Source of the DNA: JBBQVS01 sp964657325
GTDB taxonomy: Bacteria; Chloroflexota; Ktedonobacteria; Ktedonobacterales; Ktedonobacteraceae
Assembly: GCA_964657325.1 (NCBI GenBank)
Contig: CAZZVE010000004.1
Location: 25,059 to 89,058, forward strand
Reading direction: 5' to 3'
Length of the DNA: 64,000 bases
Numbering within the stretch: position 1 is the stretch's first letter; every line of letters starts with the position of its first letter. Under the pieces are notes generated by a model. It was not told where the DNA came from and did no database searches. It saw nothing but the letters and a program-made list of their open reading frames with translations. Made by a program: the position numbers and the translations under genes. Shown piece after piece: positions 17,235 to 26,199 of this stretch.

Positions 17235-18014
17235 ATGAATTTTCGTTGGATATTCCTCACTATTCTCGTTATACTTATATTCGGTGGGCTTGTTTCCAGT
17301 GCATATGCTAGTGCTATTACACGCGATTTGTCGGTACCACGCGCAAGTGGACAAAGCAATACACAGTCCCCTCCTCCTCCTTCTACGCTTACTCCAAAGA
17401 GACCGGCAAAACTGGGACAACTACCTGCTACATTAGCGCATGATACCTTTCAGCGTGCCGATCAAGCACTATGGGGTTCTGCTGTCGATGGGCAAGACTG
17501 GGAAGGTGATGCAAATACTGCTGGCATGTTCTCTATTGCCGGAGGTATGGGACAGATTGCCGGAGGTCAAGGGACTTTCAATGCCATTTTAGGACCAACC
17601 GCTCCTGCTACCGATGTATCAGTCAGTGCCACCACCAGTCGATTTGATGCGGGTAAAGTGAATATTGGGGCAGTTGTGCGCTGGAAGGATACAAATAACT
17701 GGTATAAAGCACTAATTGATGGCACTCAGCTCTCAATCATCAAACATATCAACGGTATTGGTAAGTCGCTTGCCTCTATTCCTTTTCGTGCCCAAGCTGG
17801 TATTGTGTACACGCTCCGCATCCGAGCACAAGGGGCGACACTCTCTGCAAAAGTATGGCCTACGACAACTGCTGAACCCGCTAACTGGATGATTGTTACC
17901 TCTGATCTGTCACTGTCCTCTGGACGTGACGGAATACGTGTTGTTGTCCAAAGCGATGCTATTGTCCGTATCAGTGCATTCCTTGAAACAACGGTCAACA
18001 ATTCTACACAATGA
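17235..18014 (+). CDS. Exported beta-sandwich (concanavalin A-like) protein
   Basis: The 259-residue protein has an N-terminal signal sequence (IFLTILVILIFGGLVSSAYA), a Ser/Pro/Gln linker, and from about residue 68 a domain of alternating strands: HDTFQRADQALWGSA, FNAILGPTAPATDVSVSA, NIGAVVRWKDTNNWYKALI, LSIIKHINGIGKSLASIPF. This pattern is typical of LamG/DUF1080-like jelly-roll domains that bind or process carbohydrate outside the cell. No catalytic motif is evident. It lies in line with the exported protein before it and the PP2C gene 25 bases after it. Start: AAGGAGTATAAAGC precedes the ATG. Confidence 0.7.
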   Translation: MNFRWIFLTILVILIFGGLVSSAYASAITRDLSVPRASGQSNTQSPPPPSTLTPKRPAKLGQLPATLAHDTFQRADQALWGSAVDGQDWEGDANTAGMFSIAGGMGQIAGGQGTFNAILGPTAPATDVSVSATTSRFDAGKVNIGAVVRWKDTNNWYKALIDGTQLSIIKHINGIGKSLASIPFRAQAGIVYTLRIRAQGATLSAKVWPTTTAEPANWMIVTSDLSLSSGRDGIRVVVQSDAIVRISAFLETTVNNSTQ

Positions 18015-18039
18015 TAGATAGAAACGAGGGGAAGAGAAT

Positions 18040-19551
18040 ATGTTTCAATCGCTCTACGTGACTTATAGGGATTACCGATGGCTGCGCGTAGCATGTGATG
18101 TTGGCCTACTCCTATACGGCGTATTACTTGTTGTACTCTGTGGTGGTTTTCCACCTGTTGCATGGCGTTTTCTAGCACAGGTAATGATAACATTGCCCAT
18201 CCTCTGGACTGTACGCGGGCCGCTTATTGTCTTGCCTTTCATCGGACTGGTATTGCAGTCATTTTTTTTGTTGTTGCTCTGGCTCGTATGGGTGTTTGCA
18301 TGTGGAAAGAGCGTGCAATGTGAATGGGAGCTATCGCAAGAAAGGCGTAAATCTGAAGAAGCGCAGGAGTTAGAACAGTATGCTCTTGATGAAGAGCAAC
18401 ATATAACTCGTTCTGTTCCTGTACACGCCACTGCGACATCTTCTATGCCCATGTCTGAGTTTGAGACTTTACCTGATACGGTGTATCCACGTATGCCATC
18501 TTCCGCACGTCGTTATCCTGTGCAGGCTGCTGTTCCCGCTCAGCCTGTTCTCGCTGCTTCGTCCTCTCGTATTCCTGCGCGGGCGTCTGCTCAACTTGTA
18601 GCAGTACCAGCGCCTGTACCAGCGATGGACTATCAGGACCACATCGTCTATCCCGACGATGAGACCTATGACGACTACGAAGAACCAGTAGAGGACTCTG
18701 ACTTCGATGCGGAGGAGCAGGAAGAGCGCGAGGAGCTTGATTCCGCATCGAGTGATGAAAAAACATGGGAACAGTCGCAATTGCGCCTTATCGTGGGCAT
18801 TGGCTCGGATGCAGGGCTTGTCCGAAAGAAATCTATCAATGAAGATAATGTGTTGGGCTTACAGGATATACACATTACAGATGAGGAGATAGTGCCCGTT
18901 GGTTTGTTTGTGGTTGCTGATGGCATGGGAGGACATGCCAATGGTCAGGAAGCGAGTCGCCTTGCTACATGCTCAGTGAGTGAAGTTGTGACGCCAACGT
19001 TACTCAGTTCTAAAGCGGAAGAGGCACTGTGTGAGGATTTGTTGAAGGACGGCATACAATATGCGAATTTCAGCATCTATCAACATAATCAGCAGAAATT
19101 CGTGATGGGTACAACGATTACCTCGGTGCTCATCTTCGGCTCAATGGCGTATATCGCCAACGTCGGTGACAGCCGCACGTACCTCTATCGTGCATCGAGC
19201 GGACTAACGCAAATTACCACTGATCACTCACATGTGTGGCAGCTTTTTAAAGAAGGGCTTATTCAAGAGGAAGACATCTATACACATCCAAAGCGCAATG
19301 AAATTAATCGTTGTCTCGGTGATCGCGTGCGGGTCGAGGTAGACACGTTCAAGGTACCGCTACAGGCGAACGATGTTCTCCTTCTCTGCTCTGATGGCCT
19401 CTGGGAGATGGTACGAAATGCAGACATAGAGCAGATTATCAAAGATAATGCTCCCCGTGCCTCACAAACAAGTGCAAAATTGATTGATGCCGCCCTGCGT
19501 AATGGAGGTGCAGACAACGTAAGCGCGGTAGTCGTATGTGTAACTGTATAA
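18040..19551 (+). CDS. Membrane-anchored PP2C-type Ser/Thr phosphatase
   Basis: The 503-residue protein has an N-terminal membrane hairpin (residues about 15-90) with GGFPPVAWR at 35-43 and QSFFLLLL, a linker of about 150 residues rich in Ala, Pro, Ser and acidic residues, and a C-terminal PP2C phosphatase domain (about 250-503). Metal-binding motifs are intact: INEDN, VADGMGGHANG, GDSRTYLY, CSDGLWEMV and GGADNVSAVVV. Such enzymes reverse Hanks-type kinase phosphorylation and need Mn2+ or Mg2+. The membrane hairpin is shared with the EamA fusion protein two genes upstream, so the two may occupy the same complex. RBS GAGGGGAAGAGAAT lies before the ATG. Confidence 0.9.
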   Translation: MFQSLYVTYRDYRWLRVACDVGLLLYGVLLVVLCGGFPPVAWRFLAQVMITLPILWTVRGPLIVLPFIGLVLQSFFLLLLWLVWVFACGKSVQCEWELSQERRKSEEAQELEQYALDEEQHITRSVPVHATATSSMPMSEFETLPDTVYPRMPSSARRYPVQAAVPAQPVLAASSSRIPARASAQLVAVPAPVPAMDYQDHIVYPDDETYDDYEEPVEDSDFDAEEQEEREELDSASSDEKTWEQSQLRLIVGIGSDAGLVRKKSINEDNVLGLQDIHITDEEIVPVGLFVVADGMGGHANGQEASRLATCSVSEVVTPTLLSSKAEEALCEDLLKDGIQYANFSIYQHNQQKFVMGTTITSVLIFGSMAYIANVGDSRTYLYRASSGLTQITTDHSHVWQLFKEGLIQEEDIYTHPKRNEINRCLGDRVRVEVDTFKVPLQANDVLLLCSDGLWEMVRNADIEQIIKDNAPRASQTSAKLIDAALRNGGADNVSAVVVCVTV

Positions 19552-19606
19552 TGTAGCATTGGTGTACGCCCTAGTGATACAGTTTAAAAATTTAATCTGG
19601 GAACGC

Positions 19607-19706
19607 AACGGACGCCCACAAGGATTTACGAACGCTCACAAGGGGCTACCCTACTATACACGATATCACTCGTGTATAGTAGGGTAGCCCCTTGTGGGTG
19701 TCCGTT
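19607..19706. repeat. Compound long inverted repeat between convergent genes
   Basis: An inner perfect stem of 27 bp (19637-19663 with 19670-19696, six-base loop) is extended by an outer stem (19607-19617 with 19696-19706) after an unpaired stretch of about 19 bases on the left. It lies between the convergent PP2C and sensor-like genes. The right arm has CCCCTTGTGGGTG, a variant of the family core at 691-703. Confidence 0.9.
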
Positions 19707-19778
19707 TGTCTATTACCCACGTATTTTGTTAAACTGCATCATTAAGGCGTATGCCAATGTCATACTACAAAATTTGTT

Positions 19779-21548
19779 TTATTCATTTTCGCTATGATGA
19801 ATTCTCACACGAAACGGGTTGCTGTTGGCACGCTGACGCGCACCAATAACATCCGATTGTGCTCCTCCTTTTTCTTGCGGTTGATCTGAAGAGGGCACGG
19901 AAGGATAGGATCGTATCGAGTTGCGTGGTGTCAAGGGACTAGTATCCGGCAGGTGAGTACTGGCTTGTTGCGCTCGCTGTGTATAGCTTGGTTGTTGCAT
20001 TGGTTGTGTGATAGGATGCGGCGTCGGTAATGGCGACTGTGATGGAGGTGCACCCATTGGCTGACCTGTTGTCGCCGTCTTTTGGGCGGCTGATTGTAAC
20101 GAGGGAGGTGACATAACGCCGCGCATACGCATCGCAACCAGTAAACGGTTGATTTCGAGCAGGTCAGTGCAGGATGCCGGAAGTACAAATGGCTCTCCGC
20201 GCATGTGATGTTCAAATGAGCGGCTCAGGTCAGCTAACCCTTGTGTCAGGCGTATCGCATATGCGTTGTTCTGGCCCAGGCGTGCAAGACGCTCCCCCAT
20301 CAAATTCAGACTCGCGGCAAGTGGTAGCAGGGCACCATGTGTTAGATTCGCACGAGCTTTGAGATGACCATTAGCAATTTGCGCTTGTACGTCCTTAAGA
20401 TGTTCTATTCCTCGCTCCAACTCAACGTTATAGTCGTTTAGCTGGTGAGCTTGCTCTTCGATACGTTGATTGGCACGTTCCAGGTGTTCGAGTGCCTCGG
20501 TCTGTTGTTGCGCGAGTCGCTTATTCTCCCATATAGTAAAAACTTGACGTGCTATGACCAGTACTACAACTCCAAGCGTGGCGAACAGGAGCACTGGACG
20601 TAGTGCTTGTTGGCTCGGATTGTTGGTAAGTACATCGAGTGAGAGCGCAAGAAAGAGTAGGACGAGCAGAGCATATGGCACTAATTGCGATGGACCGAAG
20701 CTATTCTCATTAAAGCCTTGCTCTACACGCTCTTGAATAATATGTTCTGGTGTCGCGGGCAGAAATCGTCGCAGGTATGCCGCAAGACCAATTGTTAACA
20801 TTCCTAAGGGCCATCCTAAATCAACCCATGTCGCTTCAACATAGGTACCTGCGTTGTTTTGCACGTTAAAGAGAAAGTCCGAAGTGACAAAGAAACATAA
20901 TCCCAATCCAACGAGTAGCAAACTCACGCGACGTGCGGTAGATTGGTAGACGCGTCCTTGTCCACGTAAGAGTAAGAAGATAACGCAGCTAATTAACGCA
21001 GTATCGGCTGCTGGATAGTAGAGACCAAGAAACTTACCTAGGCTAGCTTCCCCTGGTGCTTGCGCGAGTGTGCCGAGCAAAAAATACCATGACAGAGCAA
21101 GCAGAGAACCCATTGCGATCAGGCTATCCATGAGCAAGACGAGACGTTTTGTACGCGCACCTGGACGTGGCAAAAGTAAAAGACCTACAAAGGCAAATAG
21201 TGGAAAGACGGTATAGCCGGCGTCAGCAAGAGATGGAAATGGTGTTTGTCCAATGGAGACGTAATAACGCCAGAAACTATCACCAACACCCCACATAATG
21301 ACGCCCACACCGATTAAAAGCCATGAAAGTTGTTCAAAACCAATCCAAGGTTCCGTTTTTTCATACCTTTTTCTCTGTAAACACGCACTACCAAAAGCCA
21401 GGATACCACCAATATATGCCCCTACCACAGGCGCGAATTGCCCAACGTGTAATGCGAAAACGCCACCAAGATGCAATACAACAATACATACCATGCCAGC
21501 CGCCAGCCAGATAATCGCTTTTATAAGTGTACGAGATAACGTAAACAT
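19779..21548 (-). CDS. Polytopic sensor-like membrane protein without output domain
   Basis: About 589 residues. The N-terminal 270 residues contain eight or so hydrophobic helices with the motif FPSLADAGYTVFPLFAF, which resembles membrane sensor regions found in front of GGDEF/EAL or histidine kinase domains. Two more helices follow (PYALLVLLFLALSLDVL and VLLFATLGVVVLVIARQVF), then a coiled coil (about 345-400), a HAMP-like helical region (GHLKARANLTHGALLPLAASL) and a Pro/Ser/Gln-rich C-terminus. No kinase, cyclase or effector domain is visible. The ATG at 21548 is preferred to 21560, because GGAGG (21554-21558) lies five bases upstream of it. It is convergent with the PP2C gene. Function unknown. 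Confidence 0.75.
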   Translation of the reverse strand: MFTLSRTLIKAIIWLAAGMVCIVVLHLGGVFALHVGQFAPVVGAYIGGILAFGSACLQRKRYEKTEPWIGFEQLSWLLIGVGVIMWGVGDSFWRYYVSIGQTPFPSLADAGYTVFPLFAFVGLLLLPRPGARTKRLVLLMDSLIAMGSLLALSWYFLLGTLAQAPGEASLGKFLGLYYPAADTALISCVIFLLLRGQGRVYQSTARRVSLLLVGLGLCFFVTSDFLFNVQNNAGTYVEATWVDLGWPLGMLTIGLAAYLRRFLPATPEHIIQERVEQGFNENSFGPSQLVPYALLVLLFLALSLDVLTNNPSQQALRPVLLFATLGVVVLVIARQVFTIWENKRLAQQQTEALEHLERANQRIEEQAHQLNDYNVELERGIEHLKDVQAQIANGHLKARANLTHGALLPLAASLNLMGERLARLGQNNAYAIRLTQGLADLSRSFEHHMRGEPFVLPASCTDLLEINRLLVAMRMRGVMSPPSLQSAAQKTATTGQPMGAPPSQSPLPTPHPITQPMQQPSYTQRAQQASTHLPDTSPLTPRNSIRSYPSVPSSDQPQEKGGAQSDVIGARQRANSNPFRVRIHHSENE

Positions 21549-21676
21549 AAAAACCTCCATCTTTGCGTCCTAGAGCGATATTCATCTTTTCTTATACAAC
21601 AAGCATTTGCTCTGAGCAGAGTATAGATTAGAGGGGTTTCCGTTATCTCCACAAAACCTCCTCTCTCATGTATGTT

Positions 21677-21755
21677 GACAAAGGCATATGGAACACCGAG
21701 AGGGACCNNNNNNNNNNATTTTGTGGTCCCTCTCGGTGTTCCATATGCCTTTGTC
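21677..21755. repeat. Perfect 31-bp inverted repeat with assembly gap in the loop
   Basis: Arms 21677-21707 and 21725-21755 are perfectly complementary. The loop contains 10 N (21708-21717) followed by seven read bases, so its true size is unknown. It lies downstream of the flippase gene on the minus strand and upstream of the sensor-like gene. Confidence 0.88.
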
Positions 21756-21813
21756 TAATCTTAGTGTAGAAATTTTATTAAATCTTATACCAATGTCTTC
21801 TGTGCGATTTTAA

Positions 21814-23517
21814 CTAGTTTCTATCTCGCGCAAACCATTTTAAATACCGCCCTGCGCTTGGCCTCATACTCTCGATCATGCTCAAATCGTCAGCATTGAG
21901 TGGCTTTATCAGTAGTAATAATCCTACACATAGTACAAGAAATACGACACCCGAAAAGCCAAACAAGATGCGATTCGTAGGATGCCACACGATACCAGGG
22001 AGTGCGGCGATGGTTAACGCGAGCACGAAGCGGAGCGTAAAGCCAAGTGGATATTTGTTTGGGAGACTCCGCCAGAGGAATGCGAGCAATAAGCCACCTG
22101 TAAGAGCTTTAGCGATACCATCAGCAATTAAGGCTCCTGCCGGACCGTAATGTGGAATAAGCACTATGCCAAGTACAATGACCGCAACAAGCCCGATCCA
22201 TTGACCTAAGACGACAAGACGTGCCTTGTTCATAACATAAAGTGTAGATTGGTGAATTGTTGTACCAAGCACCCGTACAATTATGTTAAAAAACAGAAAT
22301 ATCGCTAATAACGTGCCTACGGGTGCAAATGCTTTAGGGTAAAGGACCGTGACGATGTTTTGTGCGTTGAAAAGACAGAACACCAGCCCAGGAGCCGCTA
22401 GTAGCGTCTCAACCTTGATAAGCACCTCCCATGAACGTCCCAGCCGATTATAATTCCTCCCAACAGCAGCGGCGGCTAAGGCAGAACCACCGACACCGCC
22501 AAAGCCTGCAACAAGCAGCGCGTTCGCTGAGTCTGCGAGCTGGAACGAGAGGTTAAAAAAACCACGCTGTGTGAGCGAAATCGCAAAGTAACCAAGCAAG
22601 ATAATTGACGCTTGTTTCAGCAACGCTCCATTGACAAGATTGGTCAGCCACGCGGAAATACCAAGCTTGACCACTGGTCCTAAGGGTTGCTTATACACTA
22701 CTTTGCCACGAGTAAAGACAGTTGGCGCGAGCCATATAGCGAAGGCCGCAGCGTTGAATAACCAGACAATCGACTGCATCCACAGAAACCCATCGATGCC
22801 CCAGCCGAGTTGCAGCACGATATAGCCTAAAACCAGCAATATAACCTGTGTTAGACTGCCAATGATGAGTACAGAAGACATACGCATGTAAGAGGCACAT
22901 ACAGACGTAAGTAAACTGCTAATGCTATTGCCCAGGACGTAGAGCGCAATGGGTACCATATGGTCGAGCAGTTGTTGATCCCGCAGTCCATTCGCTACAC
23001 CATTTACACCATTGATAGGCAGGAGCACGATGAGATTGGCAAGCAATGGTAAGCTAAACAGCAAAACAATGGTACAGACAATCAACATGCAGATACGGAG
23101 CAAGAGTAGCTGACGTATCAAAAAGCCTGCCGCTACTTTGCCATGTTCCGCAAAGACACGTGGCACGTAGGTTGTAAGAGCATCTTCCAAACCAAATGAC
23201 ACGACATATAAAACCGTGTTATATGCTGTCATAATTACAGCAAGTATACCGTACTGTTCCGTCGAGACCTTGTGCGTAATAATTGTGACGAGGATAAAGA
23301 GCGATACGAAGAACCATAGCCCATATATTTGGTTATAGATATAGCTTTTAGGTGAACTTGCCAGCAGAGTTTCGGCACCAGCTTCTCCTGGTGCTCGCCC
23401 GTCAATCAGGAGTGCTTCGACCATTGGTGTCGGTGGTAAGTCAGAGGGCAAAGGCTTTTGTGCTTGCACCTCATCATCTATACTATCCGTGCTATCTATT
23501 TCATTATTTGCTTTCAT
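21814..23517 (-). CDS. Polysaccharide/lipid flippase (Wzx/MATE-MurJ-like MVF superfamily)
   Basis: About 567 residues with a hydrophilic N-terminus of about 70 residues, followed by some 14 hydrophobic helices, as in oligosaccharide flippases of the MVF superfamily. Typical stretches are YNQIYGLWFFVSLFILVTII (first helix), the central FGGVGGSALAAAA, and late helices ending in a basic tail. Such proteins move lipid-linked sugars across the membrane. The ATG at 23517 is preferred over an upstream ATG, because GAGG lies just before it and the extra 40 residues look like leader sequence. The gene follows the small membrane protein and the GH3 glycosidase in the same direction, suggesting a cell-envelope glycan operon. 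Confidence 0.8.
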   Translation of the reverse strand: MKANNEIDSTDSIDDEVQAQKPLPSDLPPTPMVEALLIDGRAPGEAGAETLLASSPKSYIYNQIYGLWFFVSLFILVTIITHKVSTEQYGILAVIMTAYNTVLYVVSFGLEDALTTYVPRVFAEHGKVAAGFLIRQLLLLRICMLIVCTIVLLFSLPLLANLIVLLPINGVNGVANGLRDQQLLDHMVPIALYVLGNSISSLLTSVCASYMRMSSVLIIGSLTQVILLVLGYIVLQLGWGIDGFLWMQSIVWLFNAAAFAIWLAPTVFTRGKVVYKQPLGPVVKLGISAWLTNLVNGALLKQASIILLGYFAISLTQRGFFNLSFQLADSANALLVAGFGGVGGSALAAAAVGRNYNRLGRSWEVLIKVETLLAAPGLVFCLFNAQNIVTVLYPKAFAPVGTLLAIFLFFNIIVRVLGTTIHQSTLYVMNKARLVVLGQWIGLVAVIVLGIVLIPHYGPAGALIADGIAKALTGGLLLAFLWRSLPNKYPLGFTLRFVLALTIAALPGIVWHPTNRILFGFSGVVFLVLCVGLLLLIKPLNADDLSMIESMRPSAGRYLKWFARDRN

Positions 23518-23697
23518 ATTCCTCGTCTCTATATATGCCACTTTCCTCTTCCCTTTCTTCCCAGCCACACGTACTAGACATAGTAAACACAGCATTAACC
23601 TTTGTGTAACATATTGACGTATAACTTGCCACAACAATTCTACACAGTATCATGATTTTTTCTATAGATATGGCCCATTTGGGGGGTGGTAGAAATA

Positions 23698-24141
23698 TTA
23701 TTTTATTTTGAGAAGAGACCGTGCCAGCCAACCAATTGCGCCAAGTGCGGCGAACAGTTCTATGACACTCACATTTGCTGTTACGTGATCGCTTGATACT
23801 AAATAAAACGCGCCTACTTTGAAGGTTGCGGCAACTACGAACAATCCTAACCCAATCCATGCAGGTAATGTGGCAAGTAGCAAAGCGCGTTGCCAGCCAC
23901 GACAGAGTAGTCCAATGACTGAAGGCATGAGATAGAGTAATGCGGTAATTATCGGTGCTATTGCTGGTGGAAAGGGACCATCAAGTGCCGCACTGCTCGA
24001 TCCCGTAAGAACACGTGTCCAGAACTGCGCGGGTACAAGTGCGAGTGTGACAAGCAACGTCTCCAGCACGATCAAAGCATAGAGCAGTACGTTCCATTTT
24101 CTTTCGCGTGGAGATGACGTTGTTTCAGTAGAACCAAGCAT
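23698..24141 (-). CDS. Small four-helix membrane protein, function unknown
   Basis: This 147-residue protein has four hydrophobic segments (LLYALIVLETLLVTLALVP, AIAPIITALLYLMPSVIGLL, ALLLATLPAWIGLGLFVV, VSVIELFAALGAIGWLARSL) and short charged ends. No motif links it to a named family. ATG at 24141 is the likely start, with GAGGA six to seven bases upstream; the TTG at 24147 would leave no room. It begins 18 bases after the glycosidase gene ends and sits between that gene and the flippase, so it is probably cotranscribed with both. Confidence 0.65.
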   Translation of the reverse strand: MLGSTETTSSPRERKWNVLLYALIVLETLLVTLALVPAQFWTRVLTGSSSAALDGPFPPAIAPIITALLYLMPSVIGLLCRGWQRALLLATLPAWIGLGLFVVAATFKVGAFYLVSSDHVTANVSVIELFAALGAIGWLARSLLKIK

Positions 24142-24159
24142 ATACAATCCTCTTTGACC

Positions 24160-25806
24160 TTATCCTTCTAAATTCTTTGGAATAGAAAGTAGTCCCATTG
24201 AATATTTCATGAGTAGAATGCGACGAACTGAGTCATCTATACGCTGCTGGCTAATCTGTCCATCGCTCATTGCCTGTTTAATACCTTGAATCATAGAGGC
24301 AAGGTCCGATGGCGTACTTGCACCCATCAAGAGGTCAGAACCAGCCTCAACTGTAAGTGCCGCCGCTTGCGCTTCGTTATAATAGGCTGCGATCCCTTCC
24401 ATCGTTAGGCTATCAGTCATAATCACACCCTTGAAGCCCATTTCATTACGTAGGACACCTGTCACAACTTTATAGGAAAGTGACGATGGCTTTGTGGTAT
24501 CTAATGCCTGCACAATCTCATGTGTGACCATGATCGCATGAACTGTGTTGCCTTGCTGAATAAGATTACGATAGGGTGCCCAGTCAATTTGCTCTAAATC
24601 GCTCTGAGAGCGCGTCAGTTGTGGCACTCCGACATGTGGATCAGTAGTGACATCACCCAGACCGGGGAAGTGCTTTAACGTTCCAACCACCTTGCCGCTT
24701 TGCTGCAATCCATTCAGGTAAGCACTCGCCATCTTTGTCACCAGAGCGGCTGTATTTCCATAGGTGCGATGATCGAGTTGCGAATTATAGACATTGGTTA
24801 CATCGACAACCGGCGCGAGATTGAGATTGATACCATAGGATGAGAGGTCCTGAGCATCTCTTAAGCCAGCTTGACGCGCTACATTAGGATCCCCTGTTGC
24901 ACCTATATCTGACTCTGCTGGTCGCTGCCCATCAAGCGCGGCTAACCGATCAACATAGCCACCTTCCTGGTCGATGGCTATCGCAAGCGGAATAGGGCTA
25001 TCTGCTTGCATTTGTTTAATTAACCCCTTTAGTTGATCTTTGCTGACAATATTCTGATTCGCGGCAAAAATGAGCACGGCCCCAATATTATATTGCTTGA
25101 CCATCGTACTCAACTCTAATGAGTAGGCAGGTCCAACAAATTGCACAATCATCATCTGCCCCAACTTTTGATCGAGCGACATCCTCTGCACAACCAAATT
25201 GACGTACTCTTCCGGTGTCATCTTATGAATTGACTGGCCTGTTGCGTCCGACTTTGACGACTGTTTGCCAATACCTTGTAAAATATTGGCATCTCCCGCG
25301 CTACTAGGCCCACCAAGTACATATGCCCAACCCTGTGAGCCAATAAATTGAGACGGTCCACTGCTGAGCGTCTGAAAAACTATGATACACAACAAAGCAA
25401 TGAACAAGAGTGCGTACTTCTGCGTAATAGATGTAGATGATTGCTGCTTGAGCGGAGGGGGCAGCGGTAGCAGTACTCCTGGTACTTGATCTGATAGAAA
25501 TAGTGTCTTTTGCGTCTCGGTTGATTCCATATAATTCGCATAAGAGAGAAAAGAGGGTATCGCAATACTTGGTCCCATAGCATTTGAACTAGCTGACGCA
25601 TCTATAAGGGCAGGTGCGGTTCCCTTCTCAGGGACGAATGGTGCTTCTGGGACACGCTCTATTTCAACAGTATCAGTTGCCTCTATGAACTTTCTGGCAA
25701 GAGTATTTATCTGAGCGATATTCTCTTTGACGTGTTTCTTTTGTGTTTTATGTTCTTCATCGTCGTGCCATTGCTCTTCAGATGACTGGTACCCGGTCAG
25801 CTTCAT
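24160..25806 (-). CDS. Membrane-anchored GH3 beta-N-acetylhexosaminidase
   Basis: The 548-residue protein has a long cytoplasmic N-terminus (about 130 residues), a single transmembrane helix (YALLFIALLCIIVFQTLS) and an extracytoplasmic glycoside hydrolase family 3 domain (about 205-545). Motifs are MMIVQFVGP, AIDQEGGYVDR, KHFPGLGDVTTDPHVGVP (the His of DPH is the NagZ-type acid/base) and VMTDSLTMEGI with the nucleophile Asp. NagZ-type enzymes cleave N-acetylglucosamine from muropeptides; here the active domain is outside, so it could act on wall or other surface glycans. The start has GAAAGGG ten bases upstream, and a promoter is predicted at 25840-25870. Confidence 0.88.
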   Translation of the reverse strand: MKLTGYQSSEEQWHDDEEHKTQKKHVKENIAQINTLARKFIEATDTVEIERVPEAPFVPEKGTAPALIDASASSNAMGPSIAIPSFLSYANYMESTETQKTLFLSDQVPGVLLPLPPPLKQQSSTSITQKYALLFIALLCIIVFQTLSSGPSQFIGSQGWAYVLGGPSSAGDANILQGIGKQSSKSDATGQSIHKMTPEEYVNLVVQRMSLDQKLGQMMIVQFVGPAYSLELSTMVKQYNIGAVLIFAANQNIVSKDQLKGLIKQMQADSPIPLAIAIDQEGGYVDRLAALDGQRPAESDIGATGDPNVARQAGLRDAQDLSSYGINLNLAPVVDVTNVYNSQLDHRTYGNTAALVTKMASAYLNGLQQSGKVVGTLKHFPGLGDVTTDPHVGVPQLTRSQSDLEQIDWAPYRNLIQQGNTVHAIMVTHEIVQALDTTKPSSLSYKVVTGVLRNEMGFKGVIMTDSLTMEGIAAYYNEAQAAALTVEAGSDLLMGASTPSDLASMIQGIKQAMSDGQISQQRIDDSVRRILLMKYSMGLLSIPKNLEG

Positions 25807-25839
25807 TCTGTGAAAGCCCTTTCAGAGAAAAGAGGTACT

Positions 25840-25870
25840 ATTATATACAAGGGAATATTTTATGTGACAA
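25840..25870 (-). promoter_or_regulatory. Putative promoter of the GH3-flippase operon
   Basis: On the minus strand TTGTCA (25865-25870) precedes the stretch TATATAAT (25840-25847): TATATA at 17 bases or TATAAT at 19 bases. It is about 35 bases before the GH3 start codon. Confidence 0.5.
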
Positions 25871-26139
25871 AAGAAATAACGTTGTAGAGTCTTATAGATT
25901 AGAACGGCTTGTATTCATGAGTTGTAACGGTGGTCCCACGATAGTACCCATGCCTAAATGTACGCATATCTACTACTCAGTAAAACATACTTTACGCAAA
26001 AATGCTATGACATACGTCACCTGTTAGGAGATTGCAAGGCTATATGCTTGGTATTTTTAGGTGTATATAACATACATTTTGCCAAACACACATCTTTGAA
26101 CAACTTTTCAATTAATGATGTGAAAATGAACATAACTCC

Positions 26140-26168
26140 TTGTTCAGAACGCGCTAGTACGCTATACT
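26140..26168 (+). promoter_or_regulatory. Putative promoter of the NACHT-kinase operon
   Basis: TTGTTC (26140-26145) and TATACT (26163-26168) are separated by 17 bases. The -10 has five of six consensus bases, the -35 only three. The start codon at 26200 follows after AGAAAGG. Confidence 0.4.
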
Positions 26169-26199
26169 GTATCCTATCATCAAGAGAAAGGTATATTCT

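Larger units (their letters stand above)
25807..26199. other. AT-rich divergent intergenic region
   Basis: The 393 bases separate the divergently read GH3 and NACHT genes. A minus-strand promoter (25840-25870) and a weaker plus-strand promoter (26140-26168) are recognisable. No hairpin, RNA gene or credible ORF was seen in the middle. Confidence 0.5.
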
